Part shown: one piece after another, positions 17,685-26,991 of the stretch
Layout of the letters: the number at the start of each line of letters is the position of its first letter
How positions within the stretch are numbered: position 1 is the first letter of the stretch
Assembly: GCA_029259535.1 (NCBI GenBank)
Contig: JAPHEF010000001.1
Span: forward strand, 62,001 to 126,000
Source of the DNA: Alkanophaga liquidiphilum
GTDB lineage: Archaea; Halobacteriota; Syntropharchaeia; Alkanophagales; B39-G2
DNA: 64,000 bases
Reading direction: 5' to 3'
Made by a program: the position numbers and the translations under genes
Notes under the pieces: generated by a model
What the model saw: the letters and a program-made list of their open reading frames with translations, nothing else
Told to the model about the DNA's origin: nothing
Database searches by the model: none

Positions 17685-17810
17685 GTGTGGGCGTTATCAA
17701 TCACACTTCGCCGCTTATCGTTTAAAAATTTAACGATTGCAAAAAGTATTTGTCCGACATCCGACCCAAATACGACGAAGGCAAATTCTCTTTTCCTTTC
17801 TTAAACAAGT

Positions 17811-17819
17811 TTTTATAGG
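17811..17819 (+). promoter_or_regulatory. TATA box of the methyltransferase cluster
   Basis: TTTTATAGG lies about 31-39 bp before the ATG at 17850. Archaeal transcription would then begin around 17842, giving a very short or absent leader, and no Shine-Dalgarno is seen before this ATG. A dyad ATCGTT-N9-AACGAT (17717-17737) further upstream could be an operator or part of the tRNA promoter. Confidence 0.55.
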
Positions 17820-17849
17820 GTCTGAGCGTCTTTTATACTGGGGTTGTGA

Positions 17850-18902
17850 ATGCCAGAGGAGATGAGTCATAGGGAGAGGTTGTTTGCGGCGTTCGAGCGG
17901 AGTTCTTATGACCGGGCGCCGTGTCCGGGGATTACGCAGACCGGGACGGTCGAGCTGATGGAGGCGAGCGGCGCTTTCTTCCCGGAGGTGCATTGGGACG
18001 CTGAGAAGATGGCGAAGCTGGCGTGGGCGGCTTTCGAACATGCCGGACTCGAAGGCATCCGTGTCCCGTTCATCATTTACACCGAAGCGCTCGCCGTCGG
18101 CACTGAGCTTTTCAAATGGGAGAAGGACAACATGCCGATGGTGAAAAAATACCCATTCAGTAGCGTCGAGGAGGCTGCCGAGAAGTTAGAAGTCCCGAAT
18201 CCGAGAGAAGCTGAGAGCATGCGGGTTGTGCTGGACGCCATCGAGCTCTTAAAGCCAAAATGCGATGCTGAGAAGCTACCGCTGACCGGGCACGCCGTTG
18301 GCGCATTCCTCTTAGCCTTTGGCGTCGTGGATTTCATGAACGCCATGATAGCATTCAAGAAGAGCCCTGAAAGCTTTAGGGAAATCTGGGAGAAGACAAA
18401 AGAGCTTGTAATAACGTGGTCGGAGGCAATGATTGACGCCGGCGCCGACGTCATTTTTTACAACTGCGCAGCGCTCGGCAACTTCAGACCCGACGACTAC
18501 GAAAAACACGGGTTTTCTATTGACCGGGAGTGCATACGGAAAATAAAGGAAAAGGGGGCTTATGTGCTGGTCCACGTCTGTTCGGACATAAGGCCGGTGC
18601 TGGACCACGTGGTGAAGTTAGGGGCGGATGCTATTTCCGTGTCGGAAGTGGTGAAGATGGAGGATATTAGGAAGCGGGTCGGCGACGACGTCACGCTGAT
18701 GGGGAACGTGAACCAAGTATTCACGCTGATAAAGAGGGGGCCTGAGGAGGTCATGGCGGAGGCGAAGGCGTGTATAGAGGCGGGGACGGACATTCTGGCG
18801 CCGGGGTGCGGTTTCGGGACGAAGACGCCGCTCGCAAACATGCGTGCGATGGTGGATGCGGCTAAGAAATATGGGCACCTCGCCAGACTCGCTGGGAAAT
18901 AA
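17850..18902 (+). CDS. MtaA/MtbA-like methylcobalamin:thiol methyltransferase, paralog 1
   Basis: This 350-residue protein belongs to the uroporphyrinogen decarboxylase superfamily, methyltransferase branch (MtaA, MtbA, CmuA). It has a TIM barrel with the zinc ligands of the thiol-activating site visible as HVCSD (H242, C244) and PGCGFGTKTP (C320). In methylotrophic methanogens such proteins move methyl groups from a methylated corrinoid protein to coenzyme M. No corrinoid protein or substrate-specific methylase is adjacent, so the actual donor is unknown. It is first of three tandem paralogs. Its first ~248 bp and last ~320 bp are almost identical to paralog 2, but the middle is diverged. 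Confidence 0.85.
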   Translation: MPEEMSHRERLFAAFERSSYDRAPCPGITQTGTVELMEASGAFFPEVHWDAEKMAKLAWAAFEHAGLEGIRVPFIIYTEALAVGTELFKWEKDNMPMVKKYPFSSVEEAAEKLEVPNPREAESMRVVLDAIELLKPKCDAEKLPLTGHAVGAFLLAFGVVDFMNAMIAFKKSPESFREIWEKTKELVITWSEAMIDAGADVIFYNCAALGNFRPDDYEKHGFSIDRECIRKIKEKGAYVLVHVCSDIRPVLDHVVKLGADAISVSEVVKMEDIRKRVGDDVTLMGNVNQVFTLIKRGPEEVMAEAKACIEAGTDILAPGCGFGTKTPLANMRAMVDAAKKYGHLARLAGK

Positions 18903-18944
18903 TGCGGAAGAATTAAAACAGCGTCAGAATAAACAGGTGGTTGT

Positions 18945-20003
18945 ATGCCAGAGGAGATGAGTCATAGGGAGAGGTTGTTTGCGGCGTTCGAGCGGAGTTC
19001 TTATGACCGGGCGCCGTGTCCGGGGATTACGCAGACCGGGACGGTCGAGCTGATGGAGGCGAGCGGCGCTTTCTTCCCGGAGGTGCATTGGGACGCTGAG
19101 AAGATGGCGAGGCTGGCGTGGGCGGCTTTCGAACATGCCGGACTCGAAGGCGTCCGTGTCCCGTTCATCATTTACACCGAAGCGCTCGCCGTCGGTGTCG
19201 AGCTTGAGAAGTGGGCGAAGGACAACATGCCGATGGTCAAGAAGTTCGCGTTCGACAGTGTTGAGGAAATAGCCGAGAGGATGGAGATACCAGACCCGCA
19301 GACGGCGCCAAGCATGAAAGTCGTGCTGGATGCCATTAAGATTTTAAAGCCGAAGTGCGACGATGCGAAGCTTCCGATAACCTGCCACGTCGGCAGTGCG
19401 TTCGTTGGCGCCTTCCTCGGCATCGTGGACATGATGAAAGCCATGATAACATTCAAGAAGAACCCTGAGGTCTTCGGCGGCGTCTTCGAGAAGACGAAGC
19501 AATTGGCACTGACGTGGGCGGAAGCCGCTATCGAGGCGGGGAGCGATGTTATTTTCTACAACTGTGCTCCGCTTGGCAACTTTAGACCCACCGACTATGA
19601 GAAATATGGGCTTCCTGTGGACAAGGAGTGCGTAAAGAAAATAAAGGACATGGGCGCCTACGTCGTCGTGCACGTCTGTTCGGACATAAGGCCGGTGCTG
19701 GACCACGTGGTGAAGTTAGGGGCGGATGCCATTTCCGTGTCGGAAGTGGTGAAGATGGAAGATATTAGGAAGCGGGTCGGCGACGACGTCACGCTGATGG
19801 GGAACGTGAACCAAGTATTCACGCTGATAAAGAGGGGGCCTGAGGAGGTCATGGCGGAGGCGAAGGCGTGTATAGAGGCGGGGACGGACATTCTGGCGCC
19901 GGGGTGCGGTTTCGGGACGAAGACGCCGCTCGCAAACATGCGTGCGATGGTCGAGGCGGCTAAGAAATATGGGCACCTCGCCAGACTCGCTTCGGGGGCG
20001 TAA
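18945..20003 (+). CDS. MtaA/MtbA-like methyltransferase, paralog 2
   Basis: This 352-residue paralog of the preceding gene has the same zinc-site residues (HVCSD and PGCGFGTKTP). The DNA from the ATG to about 19192 differs from paralog 1 at only about two positions. From about 19672 to 19993 it differs at three or four. The central ~480 bp encode a clearly diverged segment (for example VGSAFVGAFLGIVDMMKAMI against a different version in paralog 1). This is the pattern of gene conversion at both ends, or of selection for a different central specificity region. It lies 42 bp after paralog 1 and 2 bp before paralog 3. Confidence 0.85.
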   Translation: MPEEMSHRERLFAAFERSSYDRAPCPGITQTGTVELMEASGAFFPEVHWDAEKMARLAWAAFEHAGLEGVRVPFIIYTEALAVGVELEKWAKDNMPMVKKFAFDSVEEIAERMEIPDPQTAPSMKVVLDAIKILKPKCDDAKLPITCHVGSAFVGAFLGIVDMMKAMITFKKNPEVFGGVFEKTKQLALTWAEAAIEAGSDVIFYNCAPLGNFRPTDYEKYGLPVDKECVKKIKDMGAYVVVHVCSDIRPVLDHVVKLGADAISVSEVVKMEDIRKRVGDDVTLMGNVNQVFTLIKRGPEEVMAEAKACIEAGTDILAPGCGFGTKTPLANMRAMVEAAKKYGHLARLASGA

Positions 20004-20005
20004 AA

Positions 20006-21061
20006 ATGGGAGATGAGATGAATTATAGGGAGCGGCTATTTGCCGCTTTAGACCAGAATCCGGTGGACCGGGCGCCGTGTCCGGGGATTACGCAGACCGG
20101 GACGGTCGAGCTGATGGAGGCGAGCGGCGCCTTCTTCCCGGAGGCGCATAAGGACGCTGAGAAGATGGCGAAGTTGGCGTGGGCGGCTTTCGAACATGCC
20201 GGACTCGAAGGCATCAGAATTCCTTTTATTGTTTATACCGAGGCGAGTGCGCTTGGCACAAGGCTTTACAAGTGGAAGAAAGACACGCAGCCCATGGTTG
20301 AAGAAGTTCCAATAAAGAGCCCAGAGGACATAGACAAGCTGGAAATTCCAGACCCGAGAGATGCGGAGTTGCCGTCTGTGGTGTTAAAGGCGATTGAGAT
20401 TTTGAAGCCGAAGTGCAACGCCGCAAAGCTGCCGCTGACTGTCATGGTGATAGCGCCGGCGACGATGTCGCTCGGTGGTGCTTTGGTTGACATAATGAAG
20501 GTGATGATGTGGGTGAAGACGAACATAGATGACACGGTGAAGCTTGCCAAAAAAGTAAGCGAGATGAGTCTCGCATTCGCTGAGGCAGTCGTGGACGCCG
20601 GCGCCGACGTCATCTTCTACAACGTTGGCATTTCCAGCAGGGTGAAAGAGTATCCTGAGGTCTTCTTCCCCATAGACAAAGAGGTCGCAGGCAAAATACG
20701 GAAGATGGGCGTTTACATGGTTGCGCACCACTGCTCAGATCCAAGGCGGATAATAAACGAGCTTGCGAGTCTCGGCGCTCACGGATTGTCCATCCCGGAG
20801 CCGCAGATGATTCCCGTGCGGGAGGCACGTGAGCTCGTCGGCGACCGTGTGGCGCTCGTCGGCGGACTGGACCAGTTGCACACCCTGATAAAGAAGAGCC
20901 CAGAGGATGTGATGGAACAAGCAAAGACGGCGATAGAAGAGGGTATAGACGTGCTGGCGCCGGGGTGCGGTTTCGGGACGAAGACGCCGCTCGCAAACAT
21001 GCGTGCGATGGTGGAGGCGGCTAAGAAATATGGGCACCTCGCCAGACTCGCTAAGAAGTAG
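20006..21061 (+). CDS. MtaA/MtbA-like methyltransferase, paralog 3
   Basis: This 351-residue third paralog carries AHHCSDPRR in place of HVCSDIRP, so the first zinc ligand pair H-x-C is kept with an additional histidine. PGCGFGTKTP is also kept. The rest of the barrel is the most diverged of the three. Only two short stretches, around 20065-20210 and 20950-21052, are nearly identical to the others at DNA level. The stop of paralog 2 and this ATG are 2 bp apart, so translation is probably coupled. It ends convergently with adenine deaminase, with a 33 bp gap. Confidence 0.85.
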   Translation: MGDEMNYRERLFAALDQNPVDRAPCPGITQTGTVELMEASGAFFPEAHKDAEKMAKLAWAAFEHAGLEGIRIPFIVYTEASALGTRLYKWKKDTQPMVEEVPIKSPEDIDKLEIPDPRDAELPSVVLKAIEILKPKCNAAKLPLTVMVIAPATMSLGGALVDIMKVMMWVKTNIDDTVKLAKKVSEMSLAFAEAVVDAGADVIFYNVGISSRVKEYPEVFFPIDKEVAGKIRKMGVYMVAHHCSDPRRIINELASLGAHGLSIPEPQMIPVREARELVGDRVALVGGLDQLHTLIKKSPEDVMEQAKTAIEEGIDVLAPGCGFGTKTPLANMRAMVEAAKKYGHLARLAKK

Positions 21062-21094
21062 CAGGCATACCGTTGTATTTGGTTCGAACAATGT

Positions 21095-22789
21095 TCATCC
21101 TACGACAAGGCTTACGAGCTTGAAAGCTTCGACGTCCACGAGCCCCTTGTCCGTGATTTTAAGCTTTGGGATGACGGGGAGTGCGAGGAACGACATCGTG
21201 ATGAACGGCGAACGCAGCTTACAACCCAACTTCCTTACACTTTTTTCCAACGCTTCGAGCCTTGAGATAACTTCTTCGAGCGGCTTGTCGCTCATGAGTC
21301 CGGCAATGGGCAACGGGAGCTCCGCGACGATACGGCGGTCGCAGATGACAATCCCGCCGCCGAGCTCCCGAAGGCGGTTGCACGCCAACGCCATATCCTC
21401 GTCATTCGTGCCGACCGTTACGATGTTATGAGAGTCATGGGCTACTGAGGACGCAACTGCGCCCCGCTTCAGCCCGAAGCCGTAAACGAAGCCCAAGCCG
21501 ATATTCCCGTCGGTGCGTCCGTGCCGCTCCAGCACCGCAATTTTCAAAACGTCGGCGTCCACATCCACGCCTTCTACCTCTTTGATTATCTCGTCGGTCA
21601 AAATTTCCCCTTCAATAATCCCTATGACCCTAACTTTCCTCCTGCCGTTCAAATCTATGTGGAAGTCCGCAGGCGTCACTTCTTTGATGCGGACAGTTTT
21701 TGTTGCGTGTTCCGGGTATTTAAACATCGTTTTGAAGCTTGCGGGCGAAATCGGTTTCCCGTCAATTATAACCCGCTCAACCTCGAAACGCTCCAAGTTC
21801 CGCAGCAAAACGATATCCGCGACCATGCCCGGCGTCAACGCCCCGATGCCCGGATGAACGTCAAGCCCGAAATAGGCGGCGACGTTAATCGTGCACATCT
21901 GCACCGCCCGCACAGGGTCAACTCCCTCTTCAATCGCCCTTCGCAGCACGTAATCTAGATAACCTTGCTCCTTCAAGTCCTTAGGCGTGCGGTCGCCATC
22001 AGTGACGAGCAATAAGTTCCGTCCGTCCTTTTCTCTGAGCAGAGGTGCAATCGATTTGAGATTCCTTGCGGCAGAGCCCTCTCGCACCATCACCCGCAGC
22101 CCAAGACGCAGCTTTTCAAGCGCCTCCTCGTAACTCGTGTTTTCATGGTCAGACCTTATTCCGGCGGCGACGTAAGCGTTCAACTCCTTCCCACTCAGTA
22201 AAGGAGCGTGCCCGTCCACCGGACGCCGAAGCGCACGAGCGGCAGCAATCTTCGCAAGGACACTTTCATCCTTAGAGAGGACGCCGGGGAAATTCATCAT
22301 CTCCGCAACGCCGAGCACCCCCGCTGTCTTGAGGAGCTCTTGAATCTCAGCGACGCCTATTTCCGCACCTGCCGTTTCGAGGGATGTCGCCGGCACGCAG
22401 GACGGCGCCATGCAGAAGACCTTAAGCGGCGTGCGTTTCGCTTCCTCAAGGAGCAGGCGAACGCCTTCTACGCCGAGCACGTTCGCAATCTCGTGCGGGT
22501 CGGCAACAACCGCCGCCGTCCCTCTCGGAACGACGACACGGGCGAACTCGGAGACAGAGAGCATGCTCATCTCAATGTGCGTGTGCCCGTCTATTAAGCC
22601 CGGAACGGCATAAAACCCTCTTGCGTCCATTTCTTCCCTGCCTGAATATTTTCCCAAGCCGGCTATTTTGCCATCGCAAACGGCAATGTCCGCCTCGTGA
22701 ATCTCACCACTCATCACGTTGACGACGTTCACGCCCTTTATCACGAGGTCGGCGCTCTCTTCGCCCAGAGCCACGTCTATAAGTTTCAT
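21095..22789 (-). CDS. ade: Adenine deaminase
   Basis: The 564-residue protein deaminates adenine to hypoxanthine in purine salvage. It matches the amidohydrolase-type adenine deaminase family. The N-terminal composite sheet begins DLVIKGVNVVNVMSGEIHEA. The metal-binding motif GLIDGHTHIEMSML is present, then VADPHEIANVLG, then DGHAPLLSGKELNAYVAAG. A C-terminal catalytic segment has SVAHDSHNIVTVGTN and GGIVICDRR. ATG 22789 is preferred to the GTG at 22798. It is transcribed toward the methyltransferase cluster but is otherwise isolated. Confidence 0.95.
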   Translation of the reverse strand: MKLIDVALGEESADLVIKGVNVVNVMSGEIHEADIAVCDGKIAGLGKYSGREEMDARGFYAVPGLIDGHTHIEMSMLSVSEFARVVVPRGTAAVVADPHEIANVLGVEGVRLLLEEAKRTPLKVFCMAPSCVPATSLETAGAEIGVAEIQELLKTAGVLGVAEMMNFPGVLSKDESVLAKIAAARALRRPVDGHAPLLSGKELNAYVAAGIRSDHENTSYEEALEKLRLGLRVMVREGSAARNLKSIAPLLREKDGRNLLLVTDGDRTPKDLKEQGYLDYVLRRAIEEGVDPVRAVQMCTINVAAYFGLDVHPGIGALTPGMVADIVLLRNLERFEVERVIIDGKPISPASFKTMFKYPEHATKTVRIKEVTPADFHIDLNGRRKVRVIGIIEGEILTDEIIKEVEGVDVDADVLKIAVLERHGRTDGNIGLGFVYGFGLKRGAVASSVAHDSHNIVTVGTNDEDMALACNRLRELGGGIVICDRRIVAELPLPIAGLMSDKPLEEVISRLEALEKSVRKLGCKLRSPFITMSFLALPVIPKLKITDKGLVDVEAFKLVSLVVG

Positions 22790-22904
22790 ATCAACCACTC
22801 ATAGAAACAAATTCTTTAAATTGCCATAAGTTATTTATACAAAGTATTCCTTAGTTTATACGGGTTAAGATGGAGCGAGAACGCACTCTATGGAGGGATG
22901 AATT

Positions 22905-23144
22905 TTGAATTCTGTTTTTCATGCAAAAGTAGAAGAGGAAGAAGTAGTAGAGGTTGAGGAGAAGAAGGCTGAGGAGAAGGAATACGAACATACGAAGAAG
23001 GAAGAGCTTGCGGCACTTGCTGCGAGGTTAGAGACGCATAAGAAAAAAGAGAAGGCAGCAGACTTGATAAATAAGCTGAAAGGCAAGAAGAGAGTAAACA
23101 AAAAAATAATGCCTTACGAGATTTACGCAACGTCTGGCGAATAA
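22905..23144 (+). CDS. Small highly charged hypothetical protein
   Basis: This is a 79-residue possible protein dominated by Glu and Lys (EEEEVVEVEEKKAEEKEYEH) with a predicted long coiled-coil helix and a short ordered end (MPYEIYATSGE). The start would be TTG, with a GGAGGGATG stretch just upstream (22892-22900). No family is recognised. It sits alone between divergent ade and a membrane gene on the other strand. The unusual composition means it could be non-coding. Confidence 0.35.
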   Translation: MNSVFHAKVEEEEVVEVEEKKAEEKEYEHTKKEELAALAARLETHKKKEKAADLINKLKGKKRVNKKIMPYEIYATSGE

Positions 23145-23184
23145 CGAGCAGATAAGTCAGAGTATATCCCAGTTTCCTTTCAAC

Positions 23185-23832
23185 TTATTCGATGAAGTAT
23201 ATTGTTGTGTTTTCTCCCTCCTTTTCAAAAACCTTTATTGGGAAATGTATGTCCCACGAATGAAAATCTATTTCTGGAAGGCTTTTGCGCTCGCCATCTT
23301 CCAGTAAATATATGGGAACATATTTGCCATCGTATTGAGCGCTCCCATGCAACACGCTGCCGTAGATTGTCATGCCGCCTTTGCAGTCTCTAAGGAAATT
23401 TACAAGCCCAAATCCGTCCATTTCTTTGAAAATCTTCTCGGGACTAAGCGTTACTTCAATGTTCTCCATAGCGTAAGAGCAGATGTGCAGCATCCCGTCC
23501 TCTCCGCTCTCGACATGGAAATATTTATAACCTCGGTTCTTAGCCCAGAACTCCAGCATGAACGCCTCCACGTTCCCCTTCTTATCCACTTCAAGTAGCA
23601 GAGAGCCTATGTTTGCTTCCGACTTGTTGATGTCAGCGTATTTCACGATGCCCTCCCAGATGTCCATAAGCTTTAGCTCTTGAACTTCCAACGGGATTCT
23701 GGGAATCTCTACATACCTTTCTAACTTTTTCGCCTTGTATAGGTAGTAACCAGTAAGTGTTGCAAACAGAATAGTTGTAGCAATGAACACTGCCGAGATT
23801 AATCGCCAATCACTCTTTTCCATCTTACCCAC
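23185..23832 (-). CDS. Membrane-anchored hypothetical protein
   Basis: This 215-residue protein has one N-terminal transmembrane helix (ISAVFIATTILFATLTGYYL, residues 12-31) and a predicted extracytoplasmic domain of about 180 residues. It begins 9 bp after the end of the large membrane protein gene upstream on the same strand, so the two probably form an operon and may act together in envelope glycan assembly. No known domain was recognised. An alternative start is the ATG three codons in. Confidence 0.65.
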   Translation of the reverse strand: MGKMEKSDWRLISAVFIATTILFATLTGYYLYKAKKLERYVEIPRIPLEVQELKLMDIWEGIVKYADINKSEANIGSLLLEVDKKGNVEAFMLEFWAKNRGYKYFHVESGEDGMLHICSYAMENIEVTLSPEKIFKEMDGFGLVNFLRDCKGGMTIYGSVLHGSAQYDGKYVPIYLLEDGERKSLPEIDFHSWDIHFPIKVFEKEGENTTIYFIE

Positions 23833-23841
23833 ATCCGAAAG

Positions 23842-25764
23842 TTATTCTCTTTTTATAAGAGCATTGCTGTTCCACGCAGTAGGAGGGGGGACTTTGTATA
23901 TTCTGAAATTTTGTTCGTCGTAAACTAATTCAAGCTGCGAAAAGCTATCAGCATCTTGCATCAATTCCTTTTCGTATGCGGAGACGAATACGTAGCGCAC
24001 GCCGTATTTCGCCAGCAAGGACATGCTGCCACTCCTGTAAATTTCTCTAACGTCCTTTTCAACCTCTTGGAACGGCATGCCATGCGAGAAGAGCCAACCA
24101 CGGCAGCCCATCACCACGGGACGCCCCGTCAGCGCTACCGGATGCTTGTGCGAAAAGCCCGTGAGGAACAGCGAGCCGGGCTCTGTGTTTGCTTTTATCC
24201 ATTCCGCAACTTCCAGCTCCGCATTTGAATAAAAGAGGTAAGCGTTGCTGGCGTAGACCACGCTTAGGACGCCGGAGAGCGTGCAGAGCGTCACGAGCAC
24301 CGCAGAGAACAAAACACCGGAACGTAGCCTCGAAAGCTCTACTAAAAACGCGGCGGCGAGCACAACGGTGACGAAGAGCCAGTGCAGGAAAATCTTGTTG
24401 TTGTCCCAGGGGTTAGGTTGGAATTTCACGATGTTCCCAACGACGAAAAGCAGAAGGAAGGGGACGTAAAAAATTTTAAAGCGTCTCTCGACGAGGAGGA
24501 AGCCGGGAATGGCTAGCAGCGCCACCGGAACATTTTTTATCCAGAACCAAAGCGTTCTTGAGAGGCTGCCAGCGTTTTCTGGCGCCCAACCGAGTTGTAG
24601 GCGGATGAAACTTTCCTTCTGCACGGCGCAACTCATCCAGAGAATCTGCGGCATGCCTAAAACGAGCACTGGCAGGAAAAAATAAAGCCAGCGGCTCAAG
24701 CTACCGTTTGAACGCTGACGCTTCTGCGTCACGCCCTTAGCTGCCTCCAGAACGAACAAGAAGGATGCAACGAAAACGACGACCAAGAAGGAATGGATAT
24801 AAACGAAGGGGAGCAGCCCTACAAGGACGCCTGCGAGCAGCATATTTCGGGCGTTCTCGGTGTCGCTTCGAGTGCTGCGGAAGAGCAGAGTGAGTGCGAG
24901 GAACGCCGTGGGAAAGCCGAGGAGGAAGCCCCGCTGCGATATGAAGAAGTGCTCGATGGCGTTTTCAAAATGCAACGAGTGCGTCTCTAAATGCGAATAG
25001 TCCCGCAGGAGCGGATTTGCACAGCCCAGCAGAACATCCTTAAAGAAGTAGAAACAGCCGGCGTTGCCGTTGAGAAAAAAGAGCAGGAGGGAGAGGGCAG
25101 TCGCCCTCGTCGCAGCTGCGGGTGCTCGCCGCTTTCCAAGCGGGCTAAGAACCTCTTCTGCGAAGAGCAAGCAGACCGAGACCAAAGCAAGGCTTAAAAA
25201 TAAGTTCGGAACGACGAGAGACGCTCTGAGGCTAAACCCCAGCTTCAAGAAGATGGCGGAAATGAAATCTGCCATGAACGGGTAGGCGAGCGGCGTGTTC
25301 ACGAGCACGGGATATGGCGGTGGAAAGTCCTTGCCGTATACGAATGAGGTTATGATATGGATATGAAGCCCGTGGTCCGCCCACGCATCCTCCATCATAT
25401 AAACGCCATCACTGCCCTCTACGAATACCGTCGTGAGGTTTAAAAATGCAAATATTGAAAATATCGCGGCTGCGGCGATTACGGAAACGCTGCCGACTCT
25501 TTCGTCCTCTTCAGCATCGCTTAGCGACACGTAACGCTTTAGGGCTGCGGAAAGCAGCAGAAGAATGAAGATTGTGGCGCAGATCGACGTTTCCGAAAAA
25601 CCAAGAGGCAGCGAGAATAAAAAGACGAGCCAAGACGCGCAGAGCATGCCGAAAGTTATGCTAAATGCAGTCGTTTCGAGCTTTCTTCTGAATCCCGCAG
25701 CCAAGCCTACGAAGTGGCCGAAAACGAGAGCGGCTGTCATGAAAAGAGCGGCGAGGAGCATCAA
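23842..25764 (-). CDS. Polytopic GT-C-like membrane protein
   Basis: This 640-residue protein has about a dozen transmembrane helices. The first luminal loop carries EDAWADHGLHIHIITSF, an acidic/histidine motif placed like the catalytic loop of GT-C glycosyltransferases. The C-terminal soluble tail (SGSMSLLAKYGVRYVFVS, then LELVYDEQNFRIYKV) matches the ending typical of archaeal GT39-like membrane proteins. A role in lipid-linked sugar transfer to S-layer or other surface glycoproteins is plausible but inferred. The downstream gene encodes a small membrane-anchored protein. Confidence 0.7.
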   Translation of the reverse strand: MMLLAALFMTAALVFGHFVGLAAGFRRKLETTAFSITFGMLCASWLVFLFSLPLGFSETSICATIFILLLLSAALKRYVSLSDAEEDERVGSVSVIAAAAIFSIFAFLNLTTVFVEGSDGVYMMEDAWADHGLHIHIITSFVYGKDFPPPYPVLVNTPLAYPFMADFISAIFLKLGFSLRASLVVPNLFLSLALVSVCLLFAEEVLSPLGKRRAPAAATRATALSLLLFFLNGNAGCFYFFKDVLLGCANPLLRDYSHLETHSLHFENAIEHFFISQRGFLLGFPTAFLALTLLFRSTRSDTENARNMLLAGVLVGLLPFVYIHSFLVVVFVASFLFVLEAAKGVTQKRQRSNGSLSRWLYFFLPVLVLGMPQILWMSCAVQKESFIRLQLGWAPENAGSLSRTLWFWIKNVPVALLAIPGFLLVERRFKIFYVPFLLLFVVGNIVKFQPNPWDNNKIFLHWLFVTVVLAAAFLVELSRLRSGVLFSAVLVTLCTLSGVLSVVYASNAYLFYSNAELEVAEWIKANTEPGSLFLTGFSHKHPVALTGRPVVMGCRGWLFSHGMPFQEVEKDVREIYRSGSMSLLAKYGVRYVFVSAYEKELMQDADSFSQLELVYDEQNFRIYKVPPPTAWNSNALIKRE

Positions 25765-25819
25765 GAATCTGAGGAGAAGTGCACATAAAAATTTTATTTG
25801 TTTCTCTCAAAGTTGGATT

Positions 25820-26224
25820 ATGGGAGAGGTTAAGCCTGTGTGTCTTTTTCCGTGTTCGGGGTTCAACATTCCAGGGCAGGCGGCGAGGGTCGCTTCCGCC
25901 ATAGTTTCCGAGAGGGAGCTTCCTGACGTCTGCGAGGCGCTTGGCATCGTGGAGCTGACGGTGGCGTTCATAGGCGGGAAGGCTGCAGCTTTTGAGAAGA
26001 AATTGCGGAAGCAAAAGGTCATCACCGTAGATGGCTGCCCCTATCAGTGCGCCAAGAATCTGCTGCAGCGATTCGTCAGGGTCGAACCTGCAAGAGAGCT
26101 TATCGTTGGCTTATCTGAAGACCGTCTGGAAGAGTCAAGTAAGCTGACGCATACGACCGACGAGGACGTAAGGCGTGTGGTGGACGCCATCAAGAAGTGT
26201 GTGGAAGAGCTGATGCAATTCTGA
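25820..26224 (+). CDS. DGC-domain putative zinc-binding protein
   Basis: This 134-residue protein has the DGC family pattern: an N-terminal CLFPCSGFNIPGQAARVASA, then LTVAFIGGKAAAF, then the eponymous VDGCPYQCAKNLL. The conserved cysteines probably bind metal. Family members occur widely in anaerobic archaea and have no settled function. ATG 25820 is used; the longer frame upstream overlaps the divergent membrane gene and lacks conservation. An AT-rich promoter region (AAAAATTTTATTTG, about 25788-25801) precedes it. The prepilin peptidase follows 22 bp later. Confidence 0.8.
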   Translation: MGEVKPVCLFPCSGFNIPGQAARVASAIVSERELPDVCEALGIVELTVAFIGGKAAAFEKKLRKQKVITVDGCPYQCAKNLLQRFVRVEPARELIVGLSEDRLEESSKLTHTTDEDVRRVVDAIKKCVEELMQF

Positions 26225-26246
26225 TTAGACGCAGGGCGGAATCAGG

Positions 26247-26966
26247 ATGTCAGAGTTAGAGCTTTTGCGTTTCTGCGTGGGCGGTGCATTGCTACTCTAC
26301 GCCAGCTACGTCGACGTGAAGACGCGGGAGATCTCAGATGCAGTTTGGGCGCTCATGGCGGCGTTTGGCGTTGCCTTTTTAGCTCTTGATTTTTCTTACG
26401 GCGTTCTCCAGCCGTTTCAGGTTTTAAGGTCGGTGCTGACCGCCTCCGTCCTTGCGCTTTTGCTCTTATTGTTGAACTTTGGCGGTGCGGATGCAAAGGC
26501 GCTTCTCGCAATCTCTGTTCTTCTTCCGAGCTTTCCAGCGTTCGCAGCGAGCGTGCCGCCCCTGAACGTTTTTGTGCTGAGCGTGTTGACCAACGCTTTA
26601 ATTCTCTCGCTTTCCACGCCGCTCGTCCTGTTCTTCTACAACGCGTTCAAAGGGAATTTTTCGCCGCTGATGTTTCTCGGTTACAAAGTTAAAGTTTCGG
26701 AGCTGCGGGCGAAGAAACACATTAAGCTGATGCACGAGTTGCGAAGCTTTGGCGGCGCGGGCGAAGGTAGCGGAGCGGTGAGCGGATACGAACTGAGATA
26801 CGTGTGGGGCGGCATTGAGCCGTCAGAGGGGGTATTGAAGCTTTTGGAGCGGAGTGGGCTCTCGGAAGCGTGGGTGACGCCGCAAATGCCATTTCTCGTT
26901 TACCTGACCGTCGGCTTTTTTATCGCTGCTGCTTACGGCGACATAGTCTTCAACCTCTTAACATAG
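26247..26966 (+). CDS. Archaeal prepilin/preflagellin peptidase (A24 family)
   Basis: This 239-residue membrane aspartic protease cleaves class III signal peptides of archaellins and type IV pilins. Both catalytic aspartates are visible: D23 in YASYVDVKTREISD and D82 in the GxHyD-type motif GGADAK. Helices fill the rest, with a soluble loop between residues 140 and 210 and a final transmembrane segment. No pilin or archaellum genes are nearby, so its substrates are encoded elsewhere. It may be FlaK- or EppA-like. Confidence 0.85.
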   Translation: MSELELLRFCVGGALLLYASYVDVKTREISDAVWALMAAFGVAFLALDFSYGVLQPFQVLRSVLTASVLALLLLLLNFGGADAKALLAISVLLPSFPAFAASVPPLNVFVLSVLTNALILSLSTPLVLFFYNAFKGNFSPLMFLGYKVKVSELRAKKHIKLMHELRSFGGAGEGSGAVSGYELRYVWGGIEPSEGVLKLLERSGLSEAWVTPQMPFLVYLTVGFFIAAAYGDIVFNLLT

Positions 26967-26991
26967 TATTTATTAGGACGTCGGCGAACCT

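Noticed and set aside
17717..17737. ATCGTT-N9-AACGAT dyad as an operator for the methyltransferase cluster
   Set aside because: It overlaps the AT-rich box expected for the divergent tRNA-Ala promoter and lies far from the cluster TATA box, so an operator role could not be separated from the tRNA promoter.
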